Positions 14,787 through 23,508 of a stretch of DNA of 64,000 nucleotides are shown here, piece by piece (positions within the stretch are counted from its first letter, which is position 1; each line of letters opens with the position of its first letter). The notes beneath the pieces were generated by a model, which was not told the DNA's origin, searched no databases, and saw only the letters and a program-made list of their open reading frames with translations. A program made the translations under genes and the position numbers. The DNA comes from Bradyrhizobium sp. BRP22 (GTDB lineage: Bacteria; Pseudomonadota; Alphaproteobacteria; Rhizobiales; Xanthobacteraceae): positions 85,936 to 149,935 of the forward strand of contig NZ_JADYVX010000017.1 of the NCBI RefSeq assembly GCF_020194175.1, given 5' to 3'.

Positions 14787-14938
14787 CGCACGGAAGGAGT
14801 GGCGCCTGCACGCGCTTCTGCAAAATAATTCTTGAAAAGGAAAATATTTCCGTCTGTAATACCTCGGCGGCTTCAGGTGAGACCGCGTTCTCGCATGCGC
14901 TCGGCCGCGCCAATCATCAAGCTTCCAGGGAGAGTGTC

Positions 14939-16453
14939 TTGTCCGTCGTGCTTCCGACCCCAACGCAACTTCGCGCGGTCGCCGCGCAATGCGGCCTCGC
15001 GCTTTCAGACGAAGACGTCGCTTCGTTCCGCGGGCTGATGCAGAGCTCGGTCGACGCCTACAACCTCGTCGCCTCGATGCCCGACGAGGTGCCTCCGGTA
15101 AAATACCCGCGCACGCCCGGCTATCGGCCGAGCCCTGAGGAGAATCCGCGCAACGCCTGGTACCGCAAGGCAACGGTAAAGGGCGCAGACTCCGGCAAGC
15201 TGAAGGGCAAGAAGGTCGCCCTGAAGGACAACATCATGCTGGCCGGCGTGCCCATGATGAACGGCTCGGCGACACTCGAGGGCTATGTTCCCGATTTCGA
15301 CGCGACGATCGTGACGCGCATGCTGGATGCCGGCGCGGAGATCGCCGGCAAGGTGCATTGCGAATCCTTCTGCATCTCCGGCGGCAGCCACACCAATTCC
15401 ACCGGGGCGGTGCATAACCCCCACAAGATGGGCTATTCGGCCGGCGGATCGTCGTCGGGCAGCGGCGTCGTGGTGGCGCTTGGCGAGGTCGACATGGCGA
15501 TCGGCGGCGACCAGGGCGGCTCGATCCGCATGCCGTCGTCGTTCTGCGGCACCTACGGCATGAAGCCGACCTGGGGGCTCGTGCCCTACACTGGCGTGAT
15601 GCCGATCGAGATCTTCGTCGATCACACCGGGCCGATGACGGCGACGGTGGAAGACAATGCGTTGCTGCTCGAAGTGCTCGCCGGCGACGACGGCTACGAT
15701 CCCCGCATCAAGGCGCCGAAGGTTGATGAATACACCAAGGCGCTCAGCCAGGGCGTGAAGGGATTGAAGATCGCCGTGCTCAAGGAAGGGTTTGAGCAGG
15801 CCGGAGCCGAGCCCGCGGTGAATGAAAGCGTCCGCGAGGCGGCGAAGCGCTTCAAGGATCTCGGTGCCTCCGTCAGCGACGTCTCCATCCCGATGCATCT
15901 GCTCGGTCCCGCGATCTGGATGCCGATCGGCACCGAGGGCATGACGCAGACCATGATGTATGGTGACGGCTATGGCCTCAGCCGATCCGATCTCTATTCG
16001 ACCTCGCTGATGGATTTCCATCGCGGCTGGCGACGGCAGGCGGATTCGCTTTCGGAAACCACCAAGCTGTTGCTGCTGTTCGGCACCTACATCAACAACA
16101 CCTTCGGCCCGCGCTATTACGGCAAGGCGGTGAACATCTCGCGCCGGCTGACAGCCGCCTATGACGCGGTATTCAAGGACTATGACCTGCTGCTGCTGCC
16201 GACGACGCCGATGAAGGCGCCGCCGCTGCCGCCCGCGAATGCGAGCCGCGAGGACTATGTGGCGCGTGCGCTGGAGATGATCTCCAACACCGCGCCGTTC
16301 GACATCACCCATCATCCGGCGATGTCGCTGCCGTGCGGCATGGTCGATGGCCTGCCGGTCGGGCTGATGCTGGTCGGCCGCCACTTCGAGGAGTCGACCA
16401 TCTACCGCGCCGCGCACGCTTTCGAGAAGTCCGGCGACTGGAAGAAGATGTGA
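14939..16453 (+). CDS. Amidase (amidase-signature family)
   Basis: 504 residues from a TTG at 14939 with AGGGAGAG upstream; an in-frame GTG at 14948 is the alternative. The catalytic Ser-cisSer-Lys triad is in place: Lys96 in KKVALKDNIMLAGVPM, the cis-Ser in SAGGSSSGSG (about 171) and the nucleophile Ser195 in GGDQGGSIRMPS. Length and the VPMMNGS, DQGGSIR and NTAPFDITHHPAMSLP blocks resemble the Rhodococcus enantioselective amidases of nitrile-degrading clusters. It would hydrolyse an aliphatic or aryl amide to the acid and ammonia in the cytoplasm. No nitrile hydratase is nearby. Its neighbours are the AmiC-like receptor and an ABC importer, which probably supply substrate. Confidence 0.93.
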   Translation: MSVVLPTPTQLRAVAAQCGLALSDEDVASFRGLMQSSVDAYNLVASMPDEVPPVKYPRTPGYRPSPEENPRNAWYRKATVKGADSGKLKGKKVALKDNIMLAGVPMMNGSATLEGYVPDFDATIVTRMLDAGAEIAGKVHCESFCISGGSHTNSTGAVHNPHKMGYSAGGSSSGSGVVVALGEVDMAIGGDQGGSIRMPSSFCGTYGMKPTWGLVPYTGVMPIEIFVDHTGPMTATVEDNALLLEVLAGDDGYDPRIKAPKVDEYTKALSQGVKGLKIAVLKEGFEQAGAEPAVNESVREAAKRFKDLGASVSDVSIPMHLLGPAIWMPIGTEGMTQTMMYGDGYGLSRSDLYSTSLMDFHRGWRRQADSLSETTKLLLLFGTYINNTFGPRYYGKAVNISRRLTAAYDAVFKDYDLLLLPTTPMKAPPLPPANASREDYVARALEMISNTAPFDITHHPAMSLPCGMVDGLPVGLMLVGRHFEESTIYRAAHAFEKSGDWKKM

Positions 16454-16489
16454 GGAGGCCCGCGTTGCACTTCGGCCGGATCGCGATGC

Positions 16490-17347
16490 ATGGGTAGTGC
16501 ATTCGTCGCCGCTTTCGAAATCCTGAGCTTCGGCGCGATCATCGTCCTGGTCGTGCTGGGGCTCGGGATCATCGCCAGCATGATGGGGATCTTCAACTTT
16601 GCCCAGGGCGAGTTCGTCCTGCTGGGAGCCTACATCACTTATCTCGCCTACAGCCATGGCATCCCGGTCTGGGTCGGCATGGCGGCCGCGCCGTTCCTGG
16701 TCGGTGCGCTCGGCTTCGTGCTCGAGGCGCTGATCATCCGGCGCTTCTACGCAGCGCCGATCGTCGCGATGCTCGGCACCTATGCGCTCGGCCTGATCAT
16801 CCGCGAATGCGTGCGCGGCCTGATCGGCGGGCTCTATCTCTCGGTGCCTGAGCCGATCGGCGGCTCGATCGATCTCGGCACCGTCCATATCTCGGCATGG
16901 CGCTTCACCATCATCGTGGTCACCATTCTGGTGATGATCGGCTGCTATTTCCTGCTGTCGCGCACCACCTTCGGTCTGCGCGTGCGCGCCACGCTGGAGA
17001 ATCCGGCGCTTGCCCGGGCCTCGGGCATTTCCACTGCCGCGATGTACGGCACCACCTTTGCCTTCGGTGCGGCGCTTGCGGGCTTGGCCGGCGCGCTGCT
17101 GGTGCCGGTATTCAGCCTGTTCGCCGATCTCGGCATCCGCTTTCTGATCCAGGGCTTTGTCGCGGTCATGGTCGGCGGCGTAGGCTCGTTCATCGGCCCC
17201 GTCGCGGGCGCGGCGGTGATCGGCACGCTGAGCGCGGCGCTGCCGTGGGTGATGGCGCCCGTGATCGCCGACATCCTCGTCTTCGTGCTTGCCATCGTCT
17301 TCATCAAATTCCGGCCGCAAGGCCTGCTTTCGGGAAAAGGGGTCTAG
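16490..17347 (+). CDS. Branched-chain/urea-type ABC transporter permease (LivH/UrtB type)
   Basis: 285 residues, about eight hydrophobic segments. The family blocks are MGIFNFAQGEFVLLGAYI near the N-terminus, RVRATLENPALARASGIS (the cytoplasmic loop contacting the ATPase) and FVAVMVGGVGSFIGPVAG near the C-terminus. It pairs with the second permease at 18578 to form the membrane channel. It lies 36 bp downstream of the amidase and two bases before the binding-protein ATG, so it is part of the same operon. The substrate is probably the amide cleaved by the amidase. Confidence 0.92.
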   Translation: MGSAFVAAFEILSFGAIIVLVVLGLGIIASMMGIFNFAQGEFVLLGAYITYLAYSHGIPVWVGMAAAPFLVGALGFVLEALIIRRFYAAPIVAMLGTYALGLIIRECVRGLIGGLYLSVPEPIGGSIDLGTVHISAWRFTIIVVTILVMIGCYFLLSRTTFGLRVRATLENPALARASGISTAAMYGTTFAFGAALAGLAGALLVPVFSLFADLGIRFLIQGFVAVMVGGVGSFIGPVAGAAVIGTLSAALPWVMAPVIADILVFVLAIVFIKFRPQGLLSGKGV

Positions 17348-17349
17348 TC

Positions 17350-18570
17350 ATGCGTAGCGATCATTTGAAGTTGAGCCGGCGTCGGTTCCTGCAGAACTTT
17401 GCCTTTGCCTCCACCGCGATCGCGACCGGCGTGGGAAGCTGGGTGATCCGTCCCGAATGGGCCAATGCCGCCGAAGGTCCGATCAAGGTCGGCATCGCCA
17501 CCGACCTCACCGGGCCGATCGCCTATGCCGGAAATGCCGACGCCAATACGGCCAAGATGGTGGTCAAGGAGATCAACGACGCCGGCGGCCTGCTCGGCCG
17601 TCCCATCGAGCTGTTCATCGAGGACACTGCGTCCAATGAGTCGGTCGCGGTCGGCAATGTCCGCAAGCTGATCCAGCGCGACAAGGTCGATCTCGTGCTC
17701 GGCGGCATCACGAGCTCGATGCGCAACGCGATCAAGGACCCGATCGTCGCCCGCGGCAAGACGCTCTACATCTATCCGCAGCTCTACGAGGGCAAGGAGT
17801 GCACGCCCTATCTGTTCTGCACCGGGCCGACGCCGGCACAGCAATGCGACGAGTTCATCCCCTGGCTGATCAAGAACGGCGGCAAGCGCTTCGCGCTGCC
17901 GAGCGCCAATTACGTCTGGCCGCACACCCTGAACGTCTATGCCCGCAAGGTGATCGAGGCCAATGGCGGCGAGGTGATCTTCGAGGAATATTACCCGCTC
18001 GACCAGGTCGATTTCAGCGCCACCGTCAACCGCGTCATCTCCAACAAGGTCGACGTCGTCTTCAACACGGTGATCCCGCCCGGCGTCGGGCCGTTCTTCA
18101 AGCAGCTTTATGAGGCCGGTTTCCTGAAGAATGGCGGCCGATTGTCCTGCGTCTACTATGACGAGAACACGCTCAACATCAACCAGGCCAACGAGATCGA
18201 GGGACTCGCGAGCTGTCTCGATTATTTCAAGGCGCTGACCAAGGACGATCCGGTCAGCGCCAAGATCCAGGCGAGCTATGAGAAGGATTTCCCCGGCAAT
18301 TTCCTGTTCGCCGCCGGCAGCGCTGCGACCGGAACCTATCGCGGGCTAAAGCTGTGGGCGGCCGCCGTGAAGGAGGCCGGCAAGATCGATCGCGATTCCG
18401 TTGCGGCGGCCCTCGATCACGCCAAGATCGCGGAAGGGCCGGGCGGTCCGGCCGAGATGGTGCCGGGGAAGCGGCACTGCAAGATGAACATGTACACGGC
18501 CGTCGCCAAAAGCGGCGTGTACGAGATCGTGGCCCGCAGCAGCGGGCTGGTCGATCCCAAGGAATGCTGA
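17350..18570 (+). CDS. Exported ABC substrate-binding protein (urea/short-chain amide type)
   Basis: 406 residues. The N-terminus carries a Tat signal: SRRRFLQNFAFAS, a hydrophobic stretch and an ANAAEG cleavage region around residue 40. The mature part is a type I binding protein resembling UrtA/FmdD (VGIATDLTGPIAYAG, NDAGGLLGRPIELF, KTLYIYPQLYEGKECTPY, LPSANYVWPHTLN). It should capture the amide in the periplasm and deliver it to the LivH/LivM-type permeases. It starts two bases after the first permease gene, an unusual position between the two permeases. Compare the leaderless homologue at 13602, probably the intracellular sensor of the same ligand. Confidence 0.92.
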   Translation: MRSDHLKLSRRRFLQNFAFASTAIATGVGSWVIRPEWANAAEGPIKVGIATDLTGPIAYAGNADANTAKMVVKEINDAGGLLGRPIELFIEDTASNESVAVGNVRKLIQRDKVDLVLGGITSSMRNAIKDPIVARGKTLYIYPQLYEGKECTPYLFCTGPTPAQQCDEFIPWLIKNGGKRFALPSANYVWPHTLNVYARKVIEANGGEVIFEEYYPLDQVDFSATVNRVISNKVDVVFNTVIPPGVGPFFKQLYEAGFLKNGGRLSCVYYDENTLNINQANEIEGLASCLDYFKALTKDDPVSAKIQASYEKDFPGNFLFAAGSAATGTYRGLKLWAAAVKEAGKIDRDSVAAALDHAKIAEGPGGPAEMVPGKRHCKMNMYTAVAKSGVYEIVARSSGLVDPKEC

Positions 18571-18577
18571 GCGAAGA

Positions 18578-19672
18578 ATGGGCGCAACCGAGCAGGCGGT
18601 TCGTACGGGGATCGACGAACAGCCGGACATCTCGAAAACTGAGCGCGGCGCCACCGCGGCGCCGACGTCACGGGTCGCGATGCCGCGCAGGGTCCTGCCG
18701 ATCGTCGAAATCCTGGTGCTGCTGGTCGCGGTCTTCCTGCCATTGGTGCTGCAGGACTACCTGACCGTGTTCGCCACCCGCGTCATCATCCTGGCGCTGT
18801 TCGCGCTGTCGTTCGACCTCGTCTGGGGCTATGCCGGCATCATGAGCTTTGGCCAGGCCCTGTTCTTCGGCTCGGCCGGCTACGGCGTGGCGCTGCTGGC
18901 GCGCGACCTCAACGTCACTTCGATCTTCCTGGTGCTGCCCGCGGCGATGCTGATCGGGCTGATATTCTCGCTCCTGCTCGGCGGCTTCCTGTTGCTCGGC
19001 CGCAACCCGTCGAGCATGATCTTCGTCGCGCTCGGCACGCTCACCGGATCCTATGCCGCCGATCGCCTGGCGCGCGGCTGGTATTATCTCGGCGGCCAGA
19101 ACGGCATTCCCTCGATTCCGCCGATGTCGCTCGGGAGCACCGATATTACGGAGGGGCCGGTCTATTACTATCTCGCGCTCGGCATTCTCCTGGTCGTCTA
19201 TCTGCTGTGTCGTTTCCTGGTGCGCTCGCAATTCGGTCTTGCGCTCGCGGGGCTCCGTGAGAACGAGCAGCGCATCGCCTTCTTCGGCTACAAGGCGCAG
19301 CATCTGAAGGCGATCGTCTTTGCCGTCGGCGGCGCCATTGCGGGCCTCGCCGGCGGGCTCTATGCGTTTCACGAGGGGTTCGTCTGGCCCAACATGCTGG
19401 GCGTCGTGATCTCGACCCAGGTCGTGCTCTATGTGCTGTTCGGCGGATCGGGCACGTTGATCGGCGCCGTCATCGGCACCGTGATCATCGAAGGCGTCAG
19501 CTTCTGGCTGTCGGACAATTACCGCGACATCTGGCCGATCCTCCTCGGCGTGTTGCTGCTCCTGGTGATCCTGTTCCGTCCGCTCGGCCTGATCAGCTTC
19601 GTGCTTGGCGAACGCGAGCGCGTCGGCAGCTTCGGCGGCAAGGCGAAGGGACGCAGCCATGCCGCTCCTTGA
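18578..19672 (+). CDS. Branched-chain/urea-type ABC transporter permease (LivM/UrtC type)
   Basis: 364 residues. An extended cytoplasmic N-terminus of about 40 residues precedes 8-10 membrane segments. Family blocks are FALSFDLVWGYAGIMSFGQALFFG, seen as two adjacent motifs, LAGLRENEQRIAFFGY (ATPase contact loop) and AGGLYAFHEGFVWP. The 3' end overlaps the ATPase gene by 14 bp, and the start is seven bases after the binding-protein stop, so translation is coupled. It forms the importer channel with the product of 16490. Confidence 0.92.
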   Translation: MGATEQAVRTGIDEQPDISKTERGATAAPTSRVAMPRRVLPIVEILVLLVAVFLPLVLQDYLTVFATRVIILALFALSFDLVWGYAGIMSFGQALFFGSAGYGVALLARDLNVTSIFLVLPAAMLIGLIFSLLLGGFLLLGRNPSSMIFVALGTLTGSYAADRLARGWYYLGGQNGIPSIPPMSLGSTDITEGPVYYYLALGILLVVYLLCRFLVRSQFGLALAGLRENEQRIAFFGYKAQHLKAIVFAVGGAIAGLAGGLYAFHEGFVWPNMLGVVISTQVVLYVLFGGSGTLIGAVIGTVIIEGVSFWLSDNYRDIWPILLGVLLLLVILFRPLGLISFVLGERERVGSFGGKAKGRSHAAP

Positions 19673-20393
19673 AGCCACCGGCATCAGGAAGGTGTTCGGC
19701 AAGCTCACTGCGCTCGATGGAGCGGGGCTGACGGTCTCCGAGAACGAATTCCACGGCCTGATCGGCCCGAACGGTTCGGGCAAGAGCACGCTGATGAAAT
19801 GTGTCGCCGGCGCCGAAACGCCGACCGAAGGCATCGTGCGCTTTGCGGGCAACGACATCACCGCGCTGTCGCCGACCGAGCGCGCCCGTGCCGGCATGAG
19901 CCTGAAATTCCAGATCACCAGCGTGCTGCCGTCGCTGTCGCTCTACGACAACATCCTGCTGGCGCTGCAGGCGCAATGTTCGCTGCTCGATCTCGTGTTG
20001 TCGCGCACCCGCGGCATATTGCACGACCAGGTCATGGCGATGCTCACGCAATTCCGGCTCGCCGATCGCGCCCATGAGCCGGCGGCGACGCTGTCGCACG
20101 GCCAGCAGCAATGGCTGGAGATCGCGATGGCGCTCGCCGGCAAGCCGCGGCTGTTGCTGCTGGACGAGCCGACCGGCGGCATGAGCCTGGAGGAGCGGCG
20201 CGTCACCGGGGAATTGCTGCAGCCGATCAAGTCGCATTGCTCGCTCGTCATCGTCGAGCATGACCTCGATTTCATCCGCGACATCTGCGATCGCCTCACC
20301 GTGCTCGACCAGGGCCGCGTGCTGGAGAGCGGCACGGTCGCCGAGATCCAGGCGAGCAAGGACGTACAGGAGATCTATCTGCGCCGTGCCTGA
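19659..20393 (+). CDS. ABC transporter ATP-binding protein (LivG/UrtD type)
   Basis: 244 residues from the ATG at 19659. Walker A is GPNGSGKSTLM near residue 34, the signature motif is unusual (TLSHGQQQWLEIAMAL) and Walker B is LLLLDEPTGGM. The SHGQQQWLEI form of the signature is characteristic of UrtD-like ATPases, which supports urea/amide rather than amino-acid transport. It overlaps the permease gene upstream and the second ATPase gene downstream. Confidence 0.92.
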   Translation: MPLLEATGIRKVFGKLTALDGAGLTVSENEFHGLIGPNGSGKSTLMKCVAGAETPTEGIVRFAGNDITALSPTERARAGMSLKFQITSVLPSLSLYDNILLALQAQCSLLDLVLSRTRGILHDQVMAMLTQFRLADRAHEPAATLSHGQQQWLEIAMALAGKPRLLLLDEPTGGMSLEERRVTGELLQPIKSHCSLVIVEHDLDFIRDICDRLTVLDQGRVLESGTVAEIQASKDVQEIYLRRA

Positions 20394-21087
20394 CAGCCAG
20401 TTCCTCGATATCATCAATCTCGACGCCGGCTATGGCCGCAGCCAGGTGCTGTTCGACGTCAATATCGGCATTCCCTGGCGCGGCGGCGTCGCCGTGCTCG
20501 GCCGCAACGGCGCCGGCAAGACCACGCTGATGAAGACCATTGTCGGCGAGCTCGGCCTGTGGAACGGCGCGCTGAAATTCGACGGCAAGGATATCGGCCG
20601 CCGCCCGACCGAGGAGCGCGTGCGGCTCGGCATCGGCTATGTGCCGCAGGAGCATTCGGTGTTTGCGCGGCTGTCGGTGCGCGACAATCTCGCGGTCGGC
20701 GCGCTCTATAGTCACGACGCAGCCGCCATCGACCGGGTGCTGGCGATCTTCCCGAAACTCGCCCAGCGCCTCGATCAACCGGCCGGCACGCTATCGGGCG
20801 GCGAGCGCAAGATGCTGGCGATCGGCCGCGCGATGCTCGGCGATCCGAAACTGCTGCTGCTGGATGAGCCGACCGAGGGCGTCTGGATCGGCGTGATCGA
20901 GGAGATCACCGAACGGCTGATCGAGCTGGCCAAGGAGATCGCCGTGGTCATCGTCGAGCAGCATCTCGAGCTGGCGCTGCGGGTGGCCGACTACGCCTAT
21001 GTGCTCGATCGTGGCCGCGTCGCGCTGAAGGGGCCGGCCGCCGACGTCAGGGACGACCCGGAACTGCTGCGGTATCTGGCTCCCTAA
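20386..21087 (+). CDS. ABC transporter ATP-binding protein (LivF/UrtE type)
   Basis: 233 residues from a GTG at 20386 that overlaps the previous gene by eight bases. Walker A is GRNGAGKTTLMKT, the signature is TLSGGERKMLAIGRAML and Walker B is LLLLDEPTEGVW. It is the second ATPase of the heterodimer and the last gene of the amide-uptake operon. The downstream gap to 21241 shows no gene or clear terminator. Confidence 0.92.
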   Translation: MPDSQFLDIINLDAGYGRSQVLFDVNIGIPWRGGVAVLGRNGAGKTTLMKTIVGELGLWNGALKFDGKDIGRRPTEERVRLGIGYVPQEHSVFARLSVRDNLAVGALYSHDAAAIDRVLAIFPKLAQRLDQPAGTLSGGERKMLAIGRAMLGDPKLLLLDEPTEGVWIGVIEEITERLIELAKEIAVVIVEQHLELALRVADYAYVLDRGRVALKGPAADVRDDPELLRYLAP

Positions 21088-21241
21088 ACGGCTTGTGCGG
21101 GCCTTTCCGTCATCACTTTTGGGGGCCGACCGGGCATTTGGTCTCGATTGTGCCCAAGTCTTGTTCCGTGATATCTCCAATTCATTCGGTGAATCCCTTC
21201 TGGAGCCCGTCAGAGGCTCTGATGCGCCGAACCGGGGTTAG

Positions 21242-22258
21242 ATGGGTCACATTGGGACAGGTGCAGCCGAGCGCCCGCGGGGTGGTGCTCGATGGGTGGG
21301 CAAGGCGACATTTTCTGTCGCCTCGTTTGCGTTGGCGTCTGCCCTTGCCGCCTGGATCACAGAGATTAACCCCTTGGATTTGCTGCGCGGTTCGGCCTTG
21401 GCGAACACGTCGGCGGCGATTTCCTTCAACGATCGGTTCGGGACGCGCTCAACGCTCGATTCGGCCTTCATCTACTACCCCTCGCGCCCGGTTCTTCGCG
21501 GCAGCCGTACCGATTTCAACGCCGAATTCGCCCATATCCAGGGTTCGCTGACCGAGCAGCTCCGCGACACCGCGGCTGACGGACCTGCGCAATCCAGCCA
21601 GCCCAGCCCGCCGTCCTCCACGGTCACGACGATTCCGCTGCCGCGGTCGCGCCCGGTCGAGGCCAACCTGCAGGTCAATGATCCGCCCCCGACGCCGGTC
21701 GCCCAGGCGGAGGATCGCTCGCTATGGCAGAAGATCACCGACTGGGTGCCGGGACGGCTGCAGCTGGCCTCCCTGGAGCCGAATGGCGGAATCCTGCCGG
21801 GTACCGGTCCGAGCCTGACGACGCTCGGCTATGACAGCACCACCGCCGTCTACGACATCACGGCGCGCACCGTTTACATGCCTGACGGCACCAAGCTCGA
21901 GGCGCATTCGGGCCTGGGCAGCCTGATGGATGACCCCTCCCGCGTGAATGCCCGCAACGTCGGCGCAACGCCGCCCGGCATGTACGAGATGAAGCCGCGC
22001 GAGAAGCTGTTCCATGGCGTGCCGGCGCTGCGCATGATCCCGGTCGACGGCACGGATACGTTCGGGCGCTCCGGCCTGCTGGCCCACAGCTACATGCTCG
22101 GCCCGAACGGCGATTCCAACGGCTGCGTGTCGATCAAGAACTACGACCATTTCCTGAAGGCTTACCGCAACGGCGAAATCAAGCGTATCGTCGTCGTGGT
22201 CCGGCTCAACGACCGCCCACCGCAGGCGGCAGCCACGCGCTCGGCGTCACAGTCGTAG
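21242..22258 (+). CDS. DUF2778 L,D-transpeptidase-like protein (Tlde1-type fold)
   Basis: 338 residues. A membrane anchor or uncleaved signal lies at about 20-42 (ATFSVASFALASALAAW). A long Pro/Ser/Thr-rich linker (about 100-165) leads to a C-terminal DUF2778 domain (about 190-325). Its active-site region AHSYMLGPNGDSNGCVSIKNY, quoted in part, has the His, Ser-x-Gly-Cys order of L,D-transpeptidase-related folds, with Cys as nucleophile. DUF2778 proteins include type VI secretion effectors acting on peptidoglycan, but many alphaproteobacterial members are ordinary cell-wall enzymes, more likely here because no secretion genes are near. It stands alone between the amide operon and a repeat region. 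Confidence 0.8.
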   Translation: MGHIGTGAAERPRGGARWVGKATFSVASFALASALAAWITEINPLDLLRGSALANTSAAISFNDRFGTRSTLDSAFIYYPSRPVLRGSRTDFNAEFAHIQGSLTEQLRDTAADGPAQSSQPSPPSSTVTTIPLPRSRPVEANLQVNDPPPTPVAQAEDRSLWQKITDWVPGRLQLASLEPNGGILPGTGPSLTTLGYDSTTAVYDITARTVYMPDGTKLEAHSGLGSLMDDPSRVNARNVGATPPGMYEMKPREKLFHGVPALRMIPVDGTDTFGRSGLLAHSYMLGPNGDSNGCVSIKNYDHFLKAYRNGEIKRIVVVVRLNDRPPQAAATRSASQS

Positions 22259-22278
22259 CAGCGGCCGCGGGTTCGTTT

Positions 22279-22411
22279 CACCTCTCCGGCTTGCGGGAGA
22301 GGTCGGCGCGCCGCGCCGGGTCAGGGCTCTCTCCACTCAAAGAGTGTCAATCGCGGAGACACCCCAGCTCTCCCCGCAGCGGGAGAGGGAGCACAGCATC
22401 CGCCGCGGATG
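22279..22411. repeat. Repeat family E, compound copy
   Basis: CTCTCC...GCGGGAGAGG palindromes in tandem: CCTCTCCGGCTTGCGGGAGAGG at the left and GCTCTCCCCGCAGCGGGAGAGGGAGC at the right, each quoted in outline, joined by a GCGGAGACACC segment. Similar units occur at 27418-27690, and a shorter palindrome at 63790-63816. It lies between convergent genes and could serve as a terminator for both. Confidence 0.65.
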
Positions 22412-22422
22412 CAAATTCGAAC

Positions 22423-23469
22423 CTAACCCCCGATCTCCTTGCGCACCAGCGCGGCGGCGTCGCACATCGCCTTCAGCTTTCCGAACGCGACATGGCGCGG
22501 CATGTATTTCATGCCGCAATCGGGCGCGACCACCAGCCGTTCGGCCGGCACCAGCTTCAGGCCGTTGCGGATGCGGCCCGCGACCGTGTCCACGCTCTCG
22601 ATCTCGGGATTGCCGAGGTCGAGCACGCCAAGCATGATCTTTTTCGACGACAGCTCCTTGAGCACGCCGAGATCGAGCTTCGGCTGCGCCGCCTCGATCG
22701 AGATCTGGTCGGCCGTGGTGTCATTGAGTTCGCCGAGGAAGGAATAGCCGGCCGGCTTGGTCGAGCCCGGCACGACCGCGGCGTAACCGAAGCAGAGATG
22801 CACGACGGTCGGCACCGTGAGCCCCTCAAGGGCGCGGTTGATCGCCTTCACGGCGTAGCGTTTTGCGAGGTCCGGATTGTTGCGCACCCAGGGCTCGTCG
22901 AGCTGGATCACGTCGGCGCCGGCCTTCTGCAGCTCGAGCGCCTCGGCGTTGACGGCCTCGGCGAAGGCCATCGCGAGCTCCTCGTCGTCCTTGTAGAACT
23001 CGTTCTTGGCCTGCTGGCTCATGGTGAACGGGCCAGGCAGGGTGATCTTGGCGGCGCGGTCGGTGTTCTCTCGCAGGAACTGCATGTCGTGCAGCTCAAC
23101 CGCGCGCGTGCGCTTCACCGGGCCGACCACGCGCGGCACCGGCGTCGGCGTGCTGCCGGTGCGGGCGGTGATGATCGCGGGATTTTCGTCATCGATGCCT
23201 TCGAGCGCGGTGGCGAAGCGGTTGGAATAGCTTTCGCGGCGGATCTCGCCGTCCGTCACGATGTCGATGCCGGCGCGCTCCATGTCTCTGATGGCGACGA
23301 TGGTCGCATCGTCCTGCGCTTCTTCCAGGTGCTCGGCCGGCAACCGCCACATCGCATGCAGGCGGGTGCGAGGCACGACCTTCGACAGCATGGCGCGATC
23401 GACCAGCCATTCCGGCTGCGGGTAGCTGCCGACTACGGTGGTCGGCAAGAGATGCGTCGGAAGGTTCAT
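22423..23469 (-). CDS. MetE-like methyltransferase (C-terminal catalytic domain only)
   Basis: 348 residues, corresponding to the C-terminal half of cobalamin-independent methionine synthase; the N-terminal half is absent. Zinc ligands are recognisable: His224 and Cys226 in VVHLCFGY, a Glu near 259 and Cys318 in APDCGMKY. The LPTTVVGSYPQPEWL opening is usual for core-MetE-like proteins. Such proteins transfer methyl groups between a small methyl donor and a thiol, and many are tied to catabolism rather than methionine synthesis. It is the last gene of the ABC/FAH operon, 39 bp after the hydrolase gene. The substrate is probably produced by the upstream enzymes. Confidence 0.88.
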   Translation of the reverse strand: MNLPTHLLPTTVVGSYPQPEWLVDRAMLSKVVPRTRLHAMWRLPAEHLEEAQDDATIVAIRDMERAGIDIVTDGEIRRESYSNRFATALEGIDDENPAIITARTGSTPTPVPRVVGPVKRTRAVELHDMQFLRENTDRAAKITLPGPFTMSQQAKNEFYKDDEELAMAFAEAVNAEALELQKAGADVIQLDEPWVRNNPDLAKRYAVKAINRALEGLTVPTVVHLCFGYAAVVPGSTKPAGYSFLGELNDTTADQISIEAAQPKLDLGVLKELSSKKIMLGVLDLGNPEIESVDTVAGRIRNGLKLVPAERLVVAPDCGMKYMPRHVAFGKLKAMCDAAALVRKEIGG

Positions 23470-23508
23470 GACATTCTCCTTGTTGTTTGTTGTTATTGGT
23501 CGAAGGGA

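Noticed and set aside
13614..15173. A 519-codon minus-strand frame opposite the AmiC-like and amidase genes
   Set aside because: Shadow of two real genes in a GC-rich genome; no start signal and no family features.
15005..17320. A 771-codon open frame on the minus strand opposite the amidase and permease genes
   Set aside because: Its product is His/Arg/Asp-rich low-complexity sequence without any family motif, while the plus-strand frames encode clear amidase and LivH-type proteins. High GC keeps antisense frames open.
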